This document shows positions 25,550 through 33,038 of a DNA stretch of 64,000 nt, piece after piece (positions within the stretch are counted from its first letter, which is position 1; the number at the start of each line of letters is the position of its first letter). The translations under genes and the position numbers were made by a program. The stretch is from Micromonosporaceae bacterium KJ-029 (GTDB taxonomy: Bacteria; Actinomycetota; Actinomycetes; Mycobacteriales; Micromonosporaceae): NCBI GenBank assembly GCA_005402585.1, contig BIFP01000051.1:310001-374000 (forward strand), written 5' to 3'. The notes below the pieces were generated by a model. The model searched no databases. It saw nothing but the letters and a program-made list of their open reading frames with translations, and was not told where the DNA came from.

Positions 25550-25699
25550 GCGCCGTTCACGCTGTCCCACCCCGCAGCCGTTCTGCCGCTGCTGCGCCAC
25601 CCGTTCTCGCCAGCCGCCCTGGTCTGCGGAGCCTGCGGCTGGTGGGTGCTGCACGGTGCCGTCCGGCCCACCGAGCCGCACGACTTGGGCGCACGCTAG
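25550..25699 (+). pseudogene. Remnant of a DUF4184-family gene
   Basis: The frame reads APFTLSHPAAVLPLLRHPFS and then PAALVCGA before turning into unrelated residues and a stop. DUF4184 membrane proteins begin with almost this sequence (MPFTxSHxAAVLPL, family knowledge). Here the start codon position is GCG, and the rest of the ~230-residue protein is missing. It lies about 140 bases outside the transposon right end. Only about 28 residues support the call. Confidence 0.45.
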
Positions 25700-25732
25700 A
25701 ACTGCGGCGAAACGCCGGCCCGGCCGACGGGA

Positions 25733-26200
25733 TCAGGAACGCATCCGCCCGAATGCGGCGCGCGCTTCGGCGACCTCTGCGGCCTGACGCTCGCGCCAGC
25801 GCTTCTGCGCCTCGCGGTTGCACGTCCGGCAGACTCGCCGGAAGCGACCCGTCGCCGGATCGACCTCTCGATCGTGGCCGTTGCGGCACTGCGGGCGCTG
25901 GGCACGTTCGCGGCAGCTGTCCGAGTGGCTGAGCTGGCGCAGGTGGGTCGGCTCGATGCAGTCCGGCACCCCGCAGTCGTGGTGGACCTCGAGGGCCGGG
26001 TCGTAGCCGCCCACGAAGACCACGTACGCCGCGATGTGCGCCCACGCCCGGCCACCGAGCTTCTGGTACACGCCGCGCCGGTCGCCGTAGCCGCGCACGA
26101 CGAGGCATCCCTGGTCGGTACGCGTCGATCGGTTCAGCAGGTACGCCCGGAGCGTGTCCTCGGTGAAGTGTCGGGACAGGCCGTTGATCTGGGACAGCAC
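25733..26200 (-). CDS. HNH endonuclease
   Basis: 155 residues. The core WAHIAAYVVFVGGYDPALEV, then HHDCGVPDCIEPTHLRQLSH, has the His-His pair, the paired cysteines and the P-x-H-L turn of HNH nucleases found in phages and homing elements. A second Cys cluster (CRNGHDREVDP...CRTCNREAQ) follows as a zinc-ribbon-like module, then a basic coiled tail. It probably cuts DNA; no intron or partner is visible. Its position at the edge of the insertion region suggests mobile origin. Upstream (26201-26332) nothing else is seen. Confidence 0.82.
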   Translation of the reverse strand: MLSQINGLSRHFTEDTLRAYLLNRSTRTDQGCLVVRGYGDRRGVYQKLGGRAWAHIAAYVVFVGGYDPALEVHHDCGVPDCIEPTHLRQLSHSDSCRERAQRPQCRNGHDREVDPATGRFRRVCRTCNREAQKRWRERQAAEVAEARAAFGRMRS

Positions 26201-26332
26201 GGCGTCAGGGTAGAGGTCGGGTGCGACGCCGCCCCGGTCCGGCGGTTCCGGGTTCCGAATTTCGGTGGCACGGCGGCCAACTCGACCGCGATTGTTGGCG
26301 ACGTGCGGCAGGACGAGGTCCGGGGGTGGGAC

Positions 26333-27130
26333 ATGCTGAGACCGGAGATCGTGGACTACTACCGGCAGGGTGGGGAGCGGGATCGCCTCGCTACCGGTGC
26401 GGGCAGGTTGGAGTTCCTGCGTACCTGGGACGTGCTGGCGCGGGTGCTACCGGCACCGCCCGCGACGGTGCTGGACGTCGGCGGGGCCACGGGCGTGTAT
26501 GCCGAGCCGCTGGCGCGGGCCGGCTACCGGGTGCGTCTGGTCGACCCGGTGCCGGAGCACGTGGCGGAGGCCGCGTCCCGGCCCGGGGTGACGGCGACGA
26601 TGGGGGACGCCCGGGCGTTGCCGGCGGCCGATCGCAGCGCCGACGCGGTGCTGCTGCTCGGCCCCCTCTACCACCTGCTGGAGCGGGCCGACCGGGTTGC
26701 GGTGTGGCGGGAGGCGGCGCGCGTCGTACGCCCTGGCGGTGTGGTGGTGGGCGCCACGATCAGCCGGTTCGCCTCGCTGTTCGACGGATTCGTGAAGGAC
26801 TACTTCAGTGATGCCCGGTTCCGGCCGCTGGTCGACCGGGTGCTGGTCGACGGGGTGCATCACAACGCCGACGCCAGTCGCACCTGGTTCACCAGCGCGT
26901 ACTTCCACCATCCCGACGAACTGGCCGGGGAGGTGACCCAGGCGGGGTTGGTCGTGCGGCGGCGGGTCGCCGTGGAGGGCCCGTTGTGGATGACCGGGCC
27001 GAGGCTGACGGAGATCCTGGCCAGTCGGGAACTGACCGCCCTGCTGCTGGAGATGTTGCGCGGGGTGGAGGACGAACCGAGCCTGCTCGGCGTCAGCAGT
27101 CACCTCCTCACCGTCGCTGGTCACCGCTGA
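26333..27130 (+). CDS. Class I SAM-dependent methyltransferase
   Basis: 265 residues. Motif I TVLDVGGATGVYAEPLARAG, motif II RLVDPVPEHVAEA, a DARALPAAD block and VVRPGGVVVGATISRFASLF identify a Methyltransf_11-type enzyme. An unusual long stretch ISRFASLFDGFVKDYFSDAR and a hydrophobic C terminus define the substrate pocket; substrate unknown. ATG at 26333 is used because similarity starts at MLRPEIVDYYRQGGERDRL; the frame is open much further upstream on noncoding-like sequence antisense to the HNH gene. Its 3' end overlaps the convergent FkbM gene by 23 bases. Confidence 0.87.
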   Translation: MLRPEIVDYYRQGGERDRLATGAGRLEFLRTWDVLARVLPAPPATVLDVGGATGVYAEPLARAGYRVRLVDPVPEHVAEAASRPGVTATMGDARALPAADRSADAVLLLGPLYHLLERADRVAVWREAARVVRPGGVVVGATISRFASLFDGFVKDYFSDARFRPLVDRVLVDGVHHNADASRTWFTSAYFHHPDELAGEVTQAGLVVRRRVAVEGPLWMTGPRLTEILASRELTALLLEMLRGVEDEPSLLGVSSHLLTVAGHR

Positions 27131-27899
27131 CCCGTACGCAGTACACGTCGCCGGAGTTGGTCTCGTGCGGCAGCGCGAGCAGCTGGGCGGCCATCTCCTC
27201 GGGGGACGCCCAGCGTCCGAGGGTCAACGACTTGTGGTCGCCGAGCGCCACATCGAAGCCGTCGAAGCCGAGTGCGGCGAGCCGGTCCAGGCAGCGCAGC
27301 GCGACCGCCCGCCCGATCGTGGTGAACTCGAACGACAGTGCCGGCACCCGACGGCTCAGGCCGGTGAGCACGGCGTCCTCGAACCCCTCCACGTCGATCT
27401 TGATGAAGGCCGGCGTGCCGTGCTCGGCGATCAGGATGTCGACGGTGGTGACCGGAACCTCGATCTGGCCGTCCCACACCTCGCCCTCCCAGCCGCCGGC
27501 GCCGGCCGCCGCGGACACGAAGTCGGTGGAGGCGGTGGAGACGGTCGGGTTGGTCGAGTTGACCAGGAACCCGATCCGACCCGGCCGGGCTCCGCAGGCT
27601 GCCTCGACCAGGGTGACCTGGTCGTCGTCGGCGTAGATGGCGCGGAGCACGCGTAGGCACAGCGGTTGCGGTTCGACGGCGACGACCCGGGCGCCGAGCC
27701 GGCGAAAGCTGCCGATGTGGTCGCCCACGTGCGAACCGATGTCGAAGACCAGGTCGCCGGGGCGTACGAAACGGGCGTAGAAGGCGTCCATCGCGGCGTC
27801 GCGGTCGGGATCGCCGTAGTAGACCTCCAGCGAGCGGCGTAGCGAGGCGGTGGCCGGATCGGCCTTGAGGGCCTCGACCGCGGCGGAGTGCGTACCCAT
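27108..27899 (-). CDS. FkbM-family methyltransferase
   Basis: 263 residues. The FkbM core appears as GDLVFDIGSHVGDHIGSFRR, RVVAVEPQPLCLRVLR, and PAFIKIDVEGFEDAVLTGLS, the last being the diagnostic KIDVEGFE block. These enzymes O-methylate sugars or polyketides. It is followed by the GT39-like membrane protein gene upstream on the same strand (55-base gap), which would fit glycan modification, but no pathway is evident. Start is the ATG at 27899. Confidence 0.9.
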   Translation of the reverse strand: MGTHSAAVEALKADPATASLRRSLEVYYGDPDRDAAMDAFYARFVRPGDLVFDIGSHVGDHIGSFRRLGARVVAVEPQPLCLRVLRAIYADDDQVTLVEAACGARPGRIGFLVNSTNPTVSTASTDFVSAAAGAGGWEGEVWDGQIEVPVTTVDILIAEHGTPAFIKIDVEGFEDAVLTGLSRRVPALSFEFTTIGRAVALRCLDRLAALGFDGFDVALGDHKSLTLGRWASPEEMAAQLLALPHETNSGDVYCVRVSGDQRR

Positions 27900-27953
27900 C
27901 GCAGCACCTTAACCGTCCGCGTGGTCGACGGTGGCCCTCAGTGCGGCTTCCGG

Positions 27954-29498
27954 TCACCCGGCGTGACGTACCTCGGTCTGCCAGATGTCGGCCCACGGGC
28001 GGCGCAGGCCCCGGCACAGCCAGATCGGGCCGCCGTTCTCGTCGTTGTCCACGTCGACCCGCTGGTCCACCCGACCGGCCAGCGTGACCTCGGTGAACCA
28101 GGCCCGCAGCCGGTCCGGCCGCTGCCACCCGACGGCGATCGCCACGTCCGCGCCCGACGGCGGCCGACCGAAGTCGACCATGCTGTTGTGCCCGGAGTAG
28201 GCGGCGGGCAGCCCGCGTGACGGGCCGTAGCGGGCCACGGCGCCCGCCTCGCCGTAGTTGCCGGTGAGGATGACGGCCCGGGCCTGTTCGTCGGCCGGCA
28301 GTTGGCGGTGCACGGCGGCGAGCGAGTCGGCGAACGCCGGCCAGCCGATGGTTTCGCCGGCGTCGTAGTTGACGGCCACGACGAAGTCGGGCAGCCGGTC
28401 GGCCGGCAGCGTGGGCAGCAGCAGGACGCCGTTGCTGGCGGCGGTGAGCAGTACGACGGCCGCCGGTATTGCCCGTCGTGGCCGGCTCCGGGCCACCCAA
28501 CCGGCGGTGACCACCGCACCGGCGGCGGTGAGCACCAGCAGCAGCGGTGCGTCGTAGTAGCCCTTGCCCCCGGCGAGCAGGACGATGGCGACGACCACCA
28601 GCCAGGCCCAGCCGAGCGCCCGGTAGGCCCGCCATTCGGCCCGGCGCAGCAGCGCGACGAGGCCGGCCACCCAGATCGGCACCACGAACGGGCTGATGAT
28701 CACGAACTGGAGGAACAGGGCGTCGAGTCGGCCGCTGTAGGAGCTCTCGCCACCGGAGATCGCCGCCGCGACCGACAACTGAGGGAACCCGTGCGTGGCC
28801 TGCCAGATCAGGGTGGGGGCGGCGAGCAGGACGAAGATGCCGGCGGCGAGCAGCACCCAGCGGTCCCGCAGCAGCCGGCGCGGCCCGGCGACCGCCAGCC
28901 CGGCCAGCAACCCGACGCCGAGCAGCGCGGGCAGCAGTTTGTTGAACATGCCGGCGCCGAGCACCGCGGCGACCGCCAGCGCCCACCGGGTGTCGCCGGT
29001 GCGCAGCAGCTTTACCGTGAACAGCGCGGCGGCCAGCCAGACCAGCAGGTCTACGGTGGTGGTGCTGAGCAGGTGGCTGCTGGCCAGCACGATGCCCGAC
29101 GTGCCGCCAAGCAGTGCGGCGAGCGTCTGGGCGCCCCGTCCGGCGCCGAACTGCCGGGCGATCGCCGCGACCAGCAGCACCGCACCGCCGCCCATCAGCG
29201 CCGACGGGGTACGCAGGGCGAGCAGGCTGCCGGGTGCCACCGTGTCGGCCAGCCGGGCCAGGGCGGGTACCAGGGGCCCCTGGTCGACGTACCCCCAGTC
29301 GAGGTGGCGGCCGGCGAGCAGGAAGTACAGCTCGTCGCGGTGGTAGCCGTAGCGTGGTGCCAGCGCCAGCAGGACCAGGGTGACCGTACCGGCGACCAGC
29401 CATGGGCCGGTGGCGGGGGGACCGGGTGCGGGCGGCGCCGGGTGCTTCCCGTCCGGCGTCTGGGTTTCCGGCGTCGCGGATGTGGTCACGGCGACCAT
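27954..29498 (-). CDS. GT39/ArnT-like membrane glycosyltransferase
   Basis: About 514 residues with roughly ten hydrophobic helices. The first periplasmic loop reads GYHRDELYFLLAGRHLDWGY, where the acidic residues match the catalytic DE region of GT-C enzymes (ArnT, PMT). The middle holds conserved GGTSGIVLASSHLLSTTTVD. It would transfer a sugar from a polyprenyl carrier to a lipid, glycan or protein outside the membrane. The frame is open to 29567; ATG at 29498 gives a short cytoplasmic Pro-rich N terminus before the first helix, and GTG at 29489 is also possible. It is divergent from the MarR gene. Confidence 0.85.
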   Translation of the reverse strand: MVAVTTSATPETQTPDGKHPAPPAPGPPATGPWLVAGTVTLVLLALAPRYGYHRDELYFLLAGRHLDWGYVDQGPLVPALARLADTVAPGSLLALRTPSALMGGGAVLLVAAIARQFGAGRGAQTLAALLGGTSGIVLASSHLLSTTTVDLLVWLAAALFTVKLLRTGDTRWALAVAAVLGAGMFNKLLPALLGVGLLAGLAVAGPRRLLRDRWVLLAAGIFVLLAAPTLIWQATHGFPQLSVAAAISGGESSYSGRLDALFLQFVIISPFVVPIWVAGLVALLRRAEWRAYRALGWAWLVVVAIVLLAGGKGYYDAPLLLVLTAAGAVVTAGWVARSRPRRAIPAAVVLLTAASNGVLLLPTLPADRLPDFVVAVNYDAGETIGWPAFADSLAAVHRQLPADEQARAVILTGNYGEAGAVARYGPSRGLPAAYSGHNSMVDFGRPPSGADVAIAVGWQRPDRLRAWFTEVTLAGRVDQRVDVDNDENGGPIWLCRGLRRPWADIWQTEVRHAG

Positions 29499-29584
29499 TG
29501 TCGACGACGACGGCGCCGGCTGGGACCCCCGTTTTACTGACCTGGCAACGATCCCACCCCGGAACATCTTGTTAGCCTCGTTGG

Positions 29585-30058
29585 ATGACCTCCCCGTCGC
29601 CGGGTCGCCCGTCGGACCTGATGTTCCTGCTCAGCTGGGCCAGTCACGCGTTGCGGGCGGAGCACGCCGCCGGCCTGGCCGAGCTGGGCATCTCGCCCCG
29701 GGCGCACTGTGTGTTGCTGCGGGCCCGGGTCGGTGGCCTCACCCAGCGGCAGATCGGCGAGCTGTGCGGGGTGGACAAGACCACCATGGTGGTGACCCTG
29801 GACCAGTTGGAGGCGGCCGGGTTGGCCCGGCGTGTCCCCTCGCCGACGGACCGGCGGGCGCGGTTGGTCGAGATCACCGCAGAGGGGGAGCGGGTGCTCG
29901 GCCAGGCTCAGGAGATCGCCGCCCGACTCGAACAGGACGTGCTCGCCACCTTGCCCGACGCCGAGCGCGAGGTGTTCCTGCGGGCGATTCAGCGTCTGGT
30001 CGGCGAGCGACTCTCCGGCGGCGGGGTGTGCGGGCCGGCCTCCGGCTCGGTCTGTTAG
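29585..30058 (+). CDS. MarR-family transcriptional regulator
   Basis: 157 residues. The winged helix reads LTQRQIGELCGVDKTTMVVT, LDQLEAAGLARRVPSPTDRR and ARLVEITAEG, the classic MarR recognition helix and wing with the conserved D-R-R. Such proteins respond to small aromatic compounds or oxidants. Its target could be the divergent glycosyltransferase gene or the downstream DUF6069 gene, whose promoter has a clear palindrome. The ATG start at 29585 places the N-terminal dimerisation helix correctly. Confidence 0.92.
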   Translation: MTSPSPGRPSDLMFLLSWASHALRAEHAAGLAELGISPRAHCVLLRARVGGLTQRQIGELCGVDKTTMVVTLDQLEAAGLARRVPSPTDRRARLVEITAEGERVLGQAQEIAARLEQDVLATLPDAEREVFLRAIQRLVGERLSGGGVCGPASGSVC

Positions 30059-30117
30059 CCCCCATCGGTCGGGGCGCGGTACGCCGCGTCACCGGCCGTC
30101 TTTCATACTCCCGAAAG

Positions 30118-30141
30118 AGATAGTTCCGCACGAGACTATCT
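30118..30141. promoter_or_regulatory. 24-bp inverted-repeat operator upstream of DUF6069 gene
   Basis: AGATAGT (30118-30124) and ACTATCT (30135-30141) pair perfectly across 10 bases. The spacing suits TetR- or MarR-type dimers. TGATAC just downstream could be a -10 element, so binding would block the promoter. Confidence 0.6.
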
Positions 30142-30183
30142 GATACGGTCGTTGTTGTTGGTGTACCCGACCGAGGAGCAGCC

Positions 30184-30600
30184 ATGAGCAGCACGACCGT
30201 GCAATCCGTCAGCACCACCTCGTCCCTGCGGCGCCGCGCCGCAGGGGTGGGCGCGGCCGTCGTGGCCAGCGCCGTGATCTGGCTCGTCGGCGCGCTGGCC
30301 GGTGTCGACTACGCGGTACGTAGCCCGGGGCAGCCGGAGATGGTCGTCAACCTCGGTCCGGTGATCACCTTCTCGCTCGGCTCGGGGCTGCTGGGCTGGG
30401 CGGCGCTGGCCGTCCTGGAGCGGGTCGCCGGCCGTCGGGCCACCGGCATCTGGTTCACCCTCGCGGTGGCCGTGACGCTGCTGTCCTTCGTCCCCCTCTT
30501 CCAGGTCGACGCCACGGGCGGCGCCAAGCTCGCCCTGGGCGCGATGCACCTGGCGGTGCCGGCCGCCCTGATCACCCTGCTGTCGAAGCGCGAGAACTGA
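30184..30600 (+). CDS. DUF6069 four-helix membrane protein
   Basis: 138 residues with four hydrophobic segments (about 20-40, 55-78, 90-108, 115-133) and short polar loops, matching actinobacterial DUF6069 proteins. Function unknown; often controlled by a nearby TetR/MarR regulator, in line with the palindrome in its promoter. ATG at 30184 is preceded by GAGGAG at good spacing. A strong terminator follows. Confidence 0.78.
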   Translation: MSSTTVQSVSTTSSLRRRAAGVGAAVVASAVIWLVGALAGVDYAVRSPGQPEMVVNLGPVITFSLGSGLLGWAALAVLERVAGRRATGIWFTLAVAVTLLSFVPLFQVDATGGAKLALGAMHLAVPAALITLLSKREN

Positions 30601-30622
30601 CCACGGGCGACCCGGCCGTAAC

Positions 30623-30659
30623 GGCGCGCCGGCAGCGATCATGACGCTGCCGGCGCGCC
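30623..30659. terminator. Strong hairpin terminator after DUF6069 gene
   Basis: A perfect 15-bp stem, GGCGCGCCGGCAGCG (30623-30637) with CGCTGCCGGCGCGCC (30645-30659), has a 7-base loop. Confidence 0.85.
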
Positions 30660-30698
30660 TGATCGTCAACCGCTACCCGATCTGAGAACCTTTTTCAC

Positions 30699-31697
30699 AT
30701 GCGCGCGCAAGACACCCCGGTGCTGTACCGTCCCCCGGCCCATCCCGCCCTGCCCGGCGGGCCGTTCGCTGTCACCGAGGCGTGGCTGCGCAACCGCCGG
30801 CTCAGCGAGCACACCCGCGACGCGTACCGCCGCGACGTCGCCGGCTGGCTCAACTGGTGCACCGCCCGCCAGCTCGACCCGCTGCGGGTGAACTTCCTGC
30901 ACGTCAACGAGTACGGGCGGGCGCTGGAGAGCACCCTGGCCGCGCGTACCGGCCGCCCGCTGACCCCGGCGACCGTGGCTCGTAAGCTGTCCGCCCTGTC
31001 CAGCTGGTACGACTTCCTGGTCAAGCTGCGGGCGGTCGACACCAACCCGGTCGCCGGGGCCGACCGGCCCCGCGTCGACCGGGACCATTCCGCCACCGTG
31101 GGCCTGACTCCCGACGAGGTGGACGCGCTGCTCGCCGCCGCCGAGGCCGAGACGGGGCTGACCGCCGTGCGCAACCGGGCCGCCATCGCCCTGCTGGCCG
31201 ACCTCGGGCTGCGGGTCGGCGAACTGGTCTCGCTGGACGTCGACGACCTCGGCGTGGAGCGGGGGCACCGCAGCGTCCGCTTCGCCGGCAAGGGCGGCAA
31301 ACACCGCCGCCGGGCACTGACCCCGGGCACCGCGTACGCGGTGGACGCGTACCTGGCCGAGCGGGCCGCCGACCACGGCGTACCGGTGCACCAGCTCACC
31401 GGGGCGCTGCTGGTCACCGCCAGCGGCGGCCGGCTGGACCGGCACTCGGTGTTCCGGCTGGTCCGCCGCCTCGCCCGCAGCGCCGGGATTCCCGCCTGGG
31501 CCCGCCTGTCGCCGCACTCGTTGCGGCACGCCTTCGCCACCACCGCCCGCGCCGAGGGAGTCCCGCTGGAGGACGTGCAGGACGCGATGGGCCACGCCGA
31601 CCCGCGTACCACCCGCCGCTACGACCGGGACCGGCACAACCTCGACCGCGACCCCGCGTACGCCGTCTGGGCCGCCCGCGCCCGCCGCCGCGGCTGA
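30699..31697 (+). CDS. Tyrosine recombinase, XerC/XerD-like
   Basis: 332 residues. A SAM-like core-binding domain (about 25-115, RRLSEHTRDAYRRDVAGWLN) precedes the catalytic domain with Arg in LGLRVGELVSL, Lys in FAGKGGKHRRRAL, HxxR in LSPHSLRHAFATTA, His in MGHADPRTTRRY and the Tyr nucleophile in RRYDRDRHN. All catalytic residues are present. It is not next to phage genes or an obvious att repeat, so it looks like a stand-alone chromosomal Xer-type recombinase. The last segment is short for XerD. The GTG/ATG choice is clear: ATG at 30699. Confidence 0.88.
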   Translation: MRAQDTPVLYRPPAHPALPGGPFAVTEAWLRNRRLSEHTRDAYRRDVAGWLNWCTARQLDPLRVNFLHVNEYGRALESTLAARTGRPLTPATVARKLSALSSWYDFLVKLRAVDTNPVAGADRPRVDRDHSATVGLTPDEVDALLAAAEAETGLTAVRNRAAIALLADLGLRVGELVSLDVDDLGVERGHRSVRFAGKGGKHRRRALTPGTAYAVDAYLAERAADHGVPVHQLTGALLVTASGGRLDRHSVFRLVRRLARSAGIPAWARLSPHSLRHAFATTARAEGVPLEDVQDAMGHADPRTTRRYDRDRHNLDRDPAYAVWAARARRRG

Positions 31698-31727
31698 GAG
31701 ACTGCGGGAAACCTCGCGGCGAGCCGC

Positions 31728-31762
31728 GGTCCGCCCGGCCAGGCCCATCCGCCGGGCGGACC
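31728..31762. terminator. Hairpin terminator after recombinase gene
   Basis: GGTCCGCCCGGC (31728-31739) and GCCGGGCGGACC (31751-31762) form a perfect 12-bp stem with an 11-base loop. Confidence 0.7.
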
Positions 31763-31816
31763 GACCGGGGCGGCTTTCCGCCCGCCGTCGCGGCCGATTC
31801 TCTACCGTCGGATGAT

Positions 31817-32275
31817 GTGGGCGCTGCGCAGCCGTGGAGCAGACCGGCCCGCCGACGCCAACCGGTACGGGCCGGGCTCGTCTTCGTCGGCGCCGGGATG
31901 GCCCTGTGCTGTATCGGCGTCGCCGGCCTGGGCGCCTGGAACGTACAGGTGGTCACCCAGGCCGCCGGCCCGGTCCGGGAAACCGCCGACGGGTTCCTGC
32001 GGCAGGTCACCGCGGGCGACACCGACGGCGCGTACGAGCGGCTCTGCGCCGAGTCACGCAGCCGGTGGAGCGAGCTGGGCTTCACCAGCTGGGTACGCAC
32101 CCCGCCGGTGGTGCGCGACTACGAGATCGTGGACGTGTCGGTGGCCACCCGCGGCGGCCGGCCGCACGGCAAGGTCACCGTGCGGCTGACCCGCGACACC
32201 GGCAGCACCGAGCAGCGTGACCTGTCGGTGGTGCGGGACGGTGGCGGCTGGCGGGTGTGCGGCGACCCGTACTGA
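31817..32275 (+). CDS. Membrane-anchored NTF2-like protein, unknown
   Basis: 152 residues: a basic N terminus, one membrane helix (about 19-41, GLVFVGAGMALCCIGVAGLG) and an extracellular domain of about 105 residues with the layout of small NTF2-like/DUF4878 folds (VRETADGFLRQVTAGDTDGA, YERLCAESRSRW, WRVCGDPY). Two cysteines could form a disulphide. Function unknown. GTG at 31817 is chosen; an ATG at 31812 is in another frame. It abuts the convergent ABC ATPase gene with no gap. Confidence 0.7.
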   Translation: MGAAQPWSRPARRRQPVRAGLVFVGAGMALCCIGVAGLGAWNVQVVTQAAGPVRETADGFLRQVTAGDTDGAYERLCAESRSRWSELGFTSWVRTPPVVRDYEIVDVSVATRGGRPHGKVTVRLTRDTGSTEQRDLSVVRDGGGWRVCGDPY

Positions 32276-32974
32276 TCACACCCCGACCGGCGCGGTGGAC
32301 TCGACCAGCCGACCGTCACGCAGCACCAGCACCCGGTCGGCCAGCTCCACCAGCGTCGGGTCGTGCGTGGCCACCAGGGCGGTCATCCCCCGGGCGTGCA
32401 CCAGCGCCCGCAGCAGGTCCATCACCGCGCGACCGGTCTCCGAGTCCAGCTGCCCGGTGGGTTCGTCGGCGATCAGCAGCGCCGGGTCGTTGGCCAGGGC
32501 CCGGGCGATCGCCACCCGCTGCTGCTGCCCGCCGGACAACTCGTACGGCCGCTGCCCGGCGTGGCCACCCAGCCCGACCAGCTCCAGCAGCACCGCCACC
32601 CGCTCCTCGCGCTGCGCGGCGGGCACCTTCGCCAGCCGCATCGGCACCCCGACGTTCTCCGCCGCGGACAGGATCGGGATCAGCCCGAAGGACTGGAACA
32701 CGAAACCGATGCTGTCGCGGCGCAGCCGCAGCAGGTCCCGCTCGCCGGCCGAGGTCACCTCGTGGCCGGCCACCCACACCCGCCCGGCGGTGGGCCGGTC
32801 AAGACCACCGATGAGGTTCAGCAGGGTGGTCTTGCCCGCACCCGAGCGCCCTCGTACGGCGACCAGCTCACCCCGACCGGCCCGCAGCGACACGTCCCGC
32901 ACCGCGTGGACCACCCGGTCGCCGCTGCCGTAGTCCCGGCACAACCCCTCGACCCGGACCAGATCCTCGCTCAT
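32276..32974 (-). CDS. ABC transporter ATP-binding protein (MacB/LolD type)
   Basis: 232 residues. Walker A GRSGAGKTTLLNLIGGLD, Q-loop FVFQSFGLIPILSAAENV, signature ELSGGQQQRVAIARALAND, Walker B LLIADEPTGQLD and H-loop ATHDP are all intact. It is the last gene of a four-gene set with two FtsX-type permeases and another ATPase, a layout of mechanotransmission-type exporters or lipoprotein/peptide pumps. ATG at 32974 is preferred; the frame extends to 33049. Substrate unknown. Confidence 0.9.
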   Translation of the reverse strand: MSEDLVRVEGLCRDYGSGDRVVHAVRDVSLRAGRGELVAVRGRSGAGKTTLLNLIGGLDRPTAGRVWVAGHEVTSAGERDLLRLRRDSIGFVFQSFGLIPILSAAENVGVPMRLAKVPAAQREERVAVLLELVGLGGHAGQRPYELSGGQQQRVAIARALANDPALLIADEPTGQLDSETGRAVMDLLRALVHARGMTALVATHDPTLVELADRVLVLRDGRLVESTAPVGV

Positions 32975-33038
32975 GCCGGCACTCCGCTTCGCTCCGTGCC
33001 GCCCTGAGGCAGCCTCGCACTGAACCTGACTCGCCCGC

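Larger units (their letters stand above)
25350..25732. other. Transposon right end and degenerate flank
   Basis: The first 58 bases are transposon right-end DNA with two repeat copies (25359-25374 and 25384-25399). From 25408 to the HNH gene there is no intact gene; it contains the DUF4184-like fragment described separately. Confidence 0.6.

Noticed and set aside
25346..25699. A 117-residue frame starting ATG just before the tniQ stop and running across the transposon end
   Set aside because: It crosses the terminal repeat, its first half has no protein-like composition, and its end coincides with the DUF4184 remnant. It is a chance fusion.
27121..29403. 760-residue minus-strand frame overlapping the FkbM and GT39 genes
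   Set aside because: It runs in a different register through two well-supported genes and lacks any domain.
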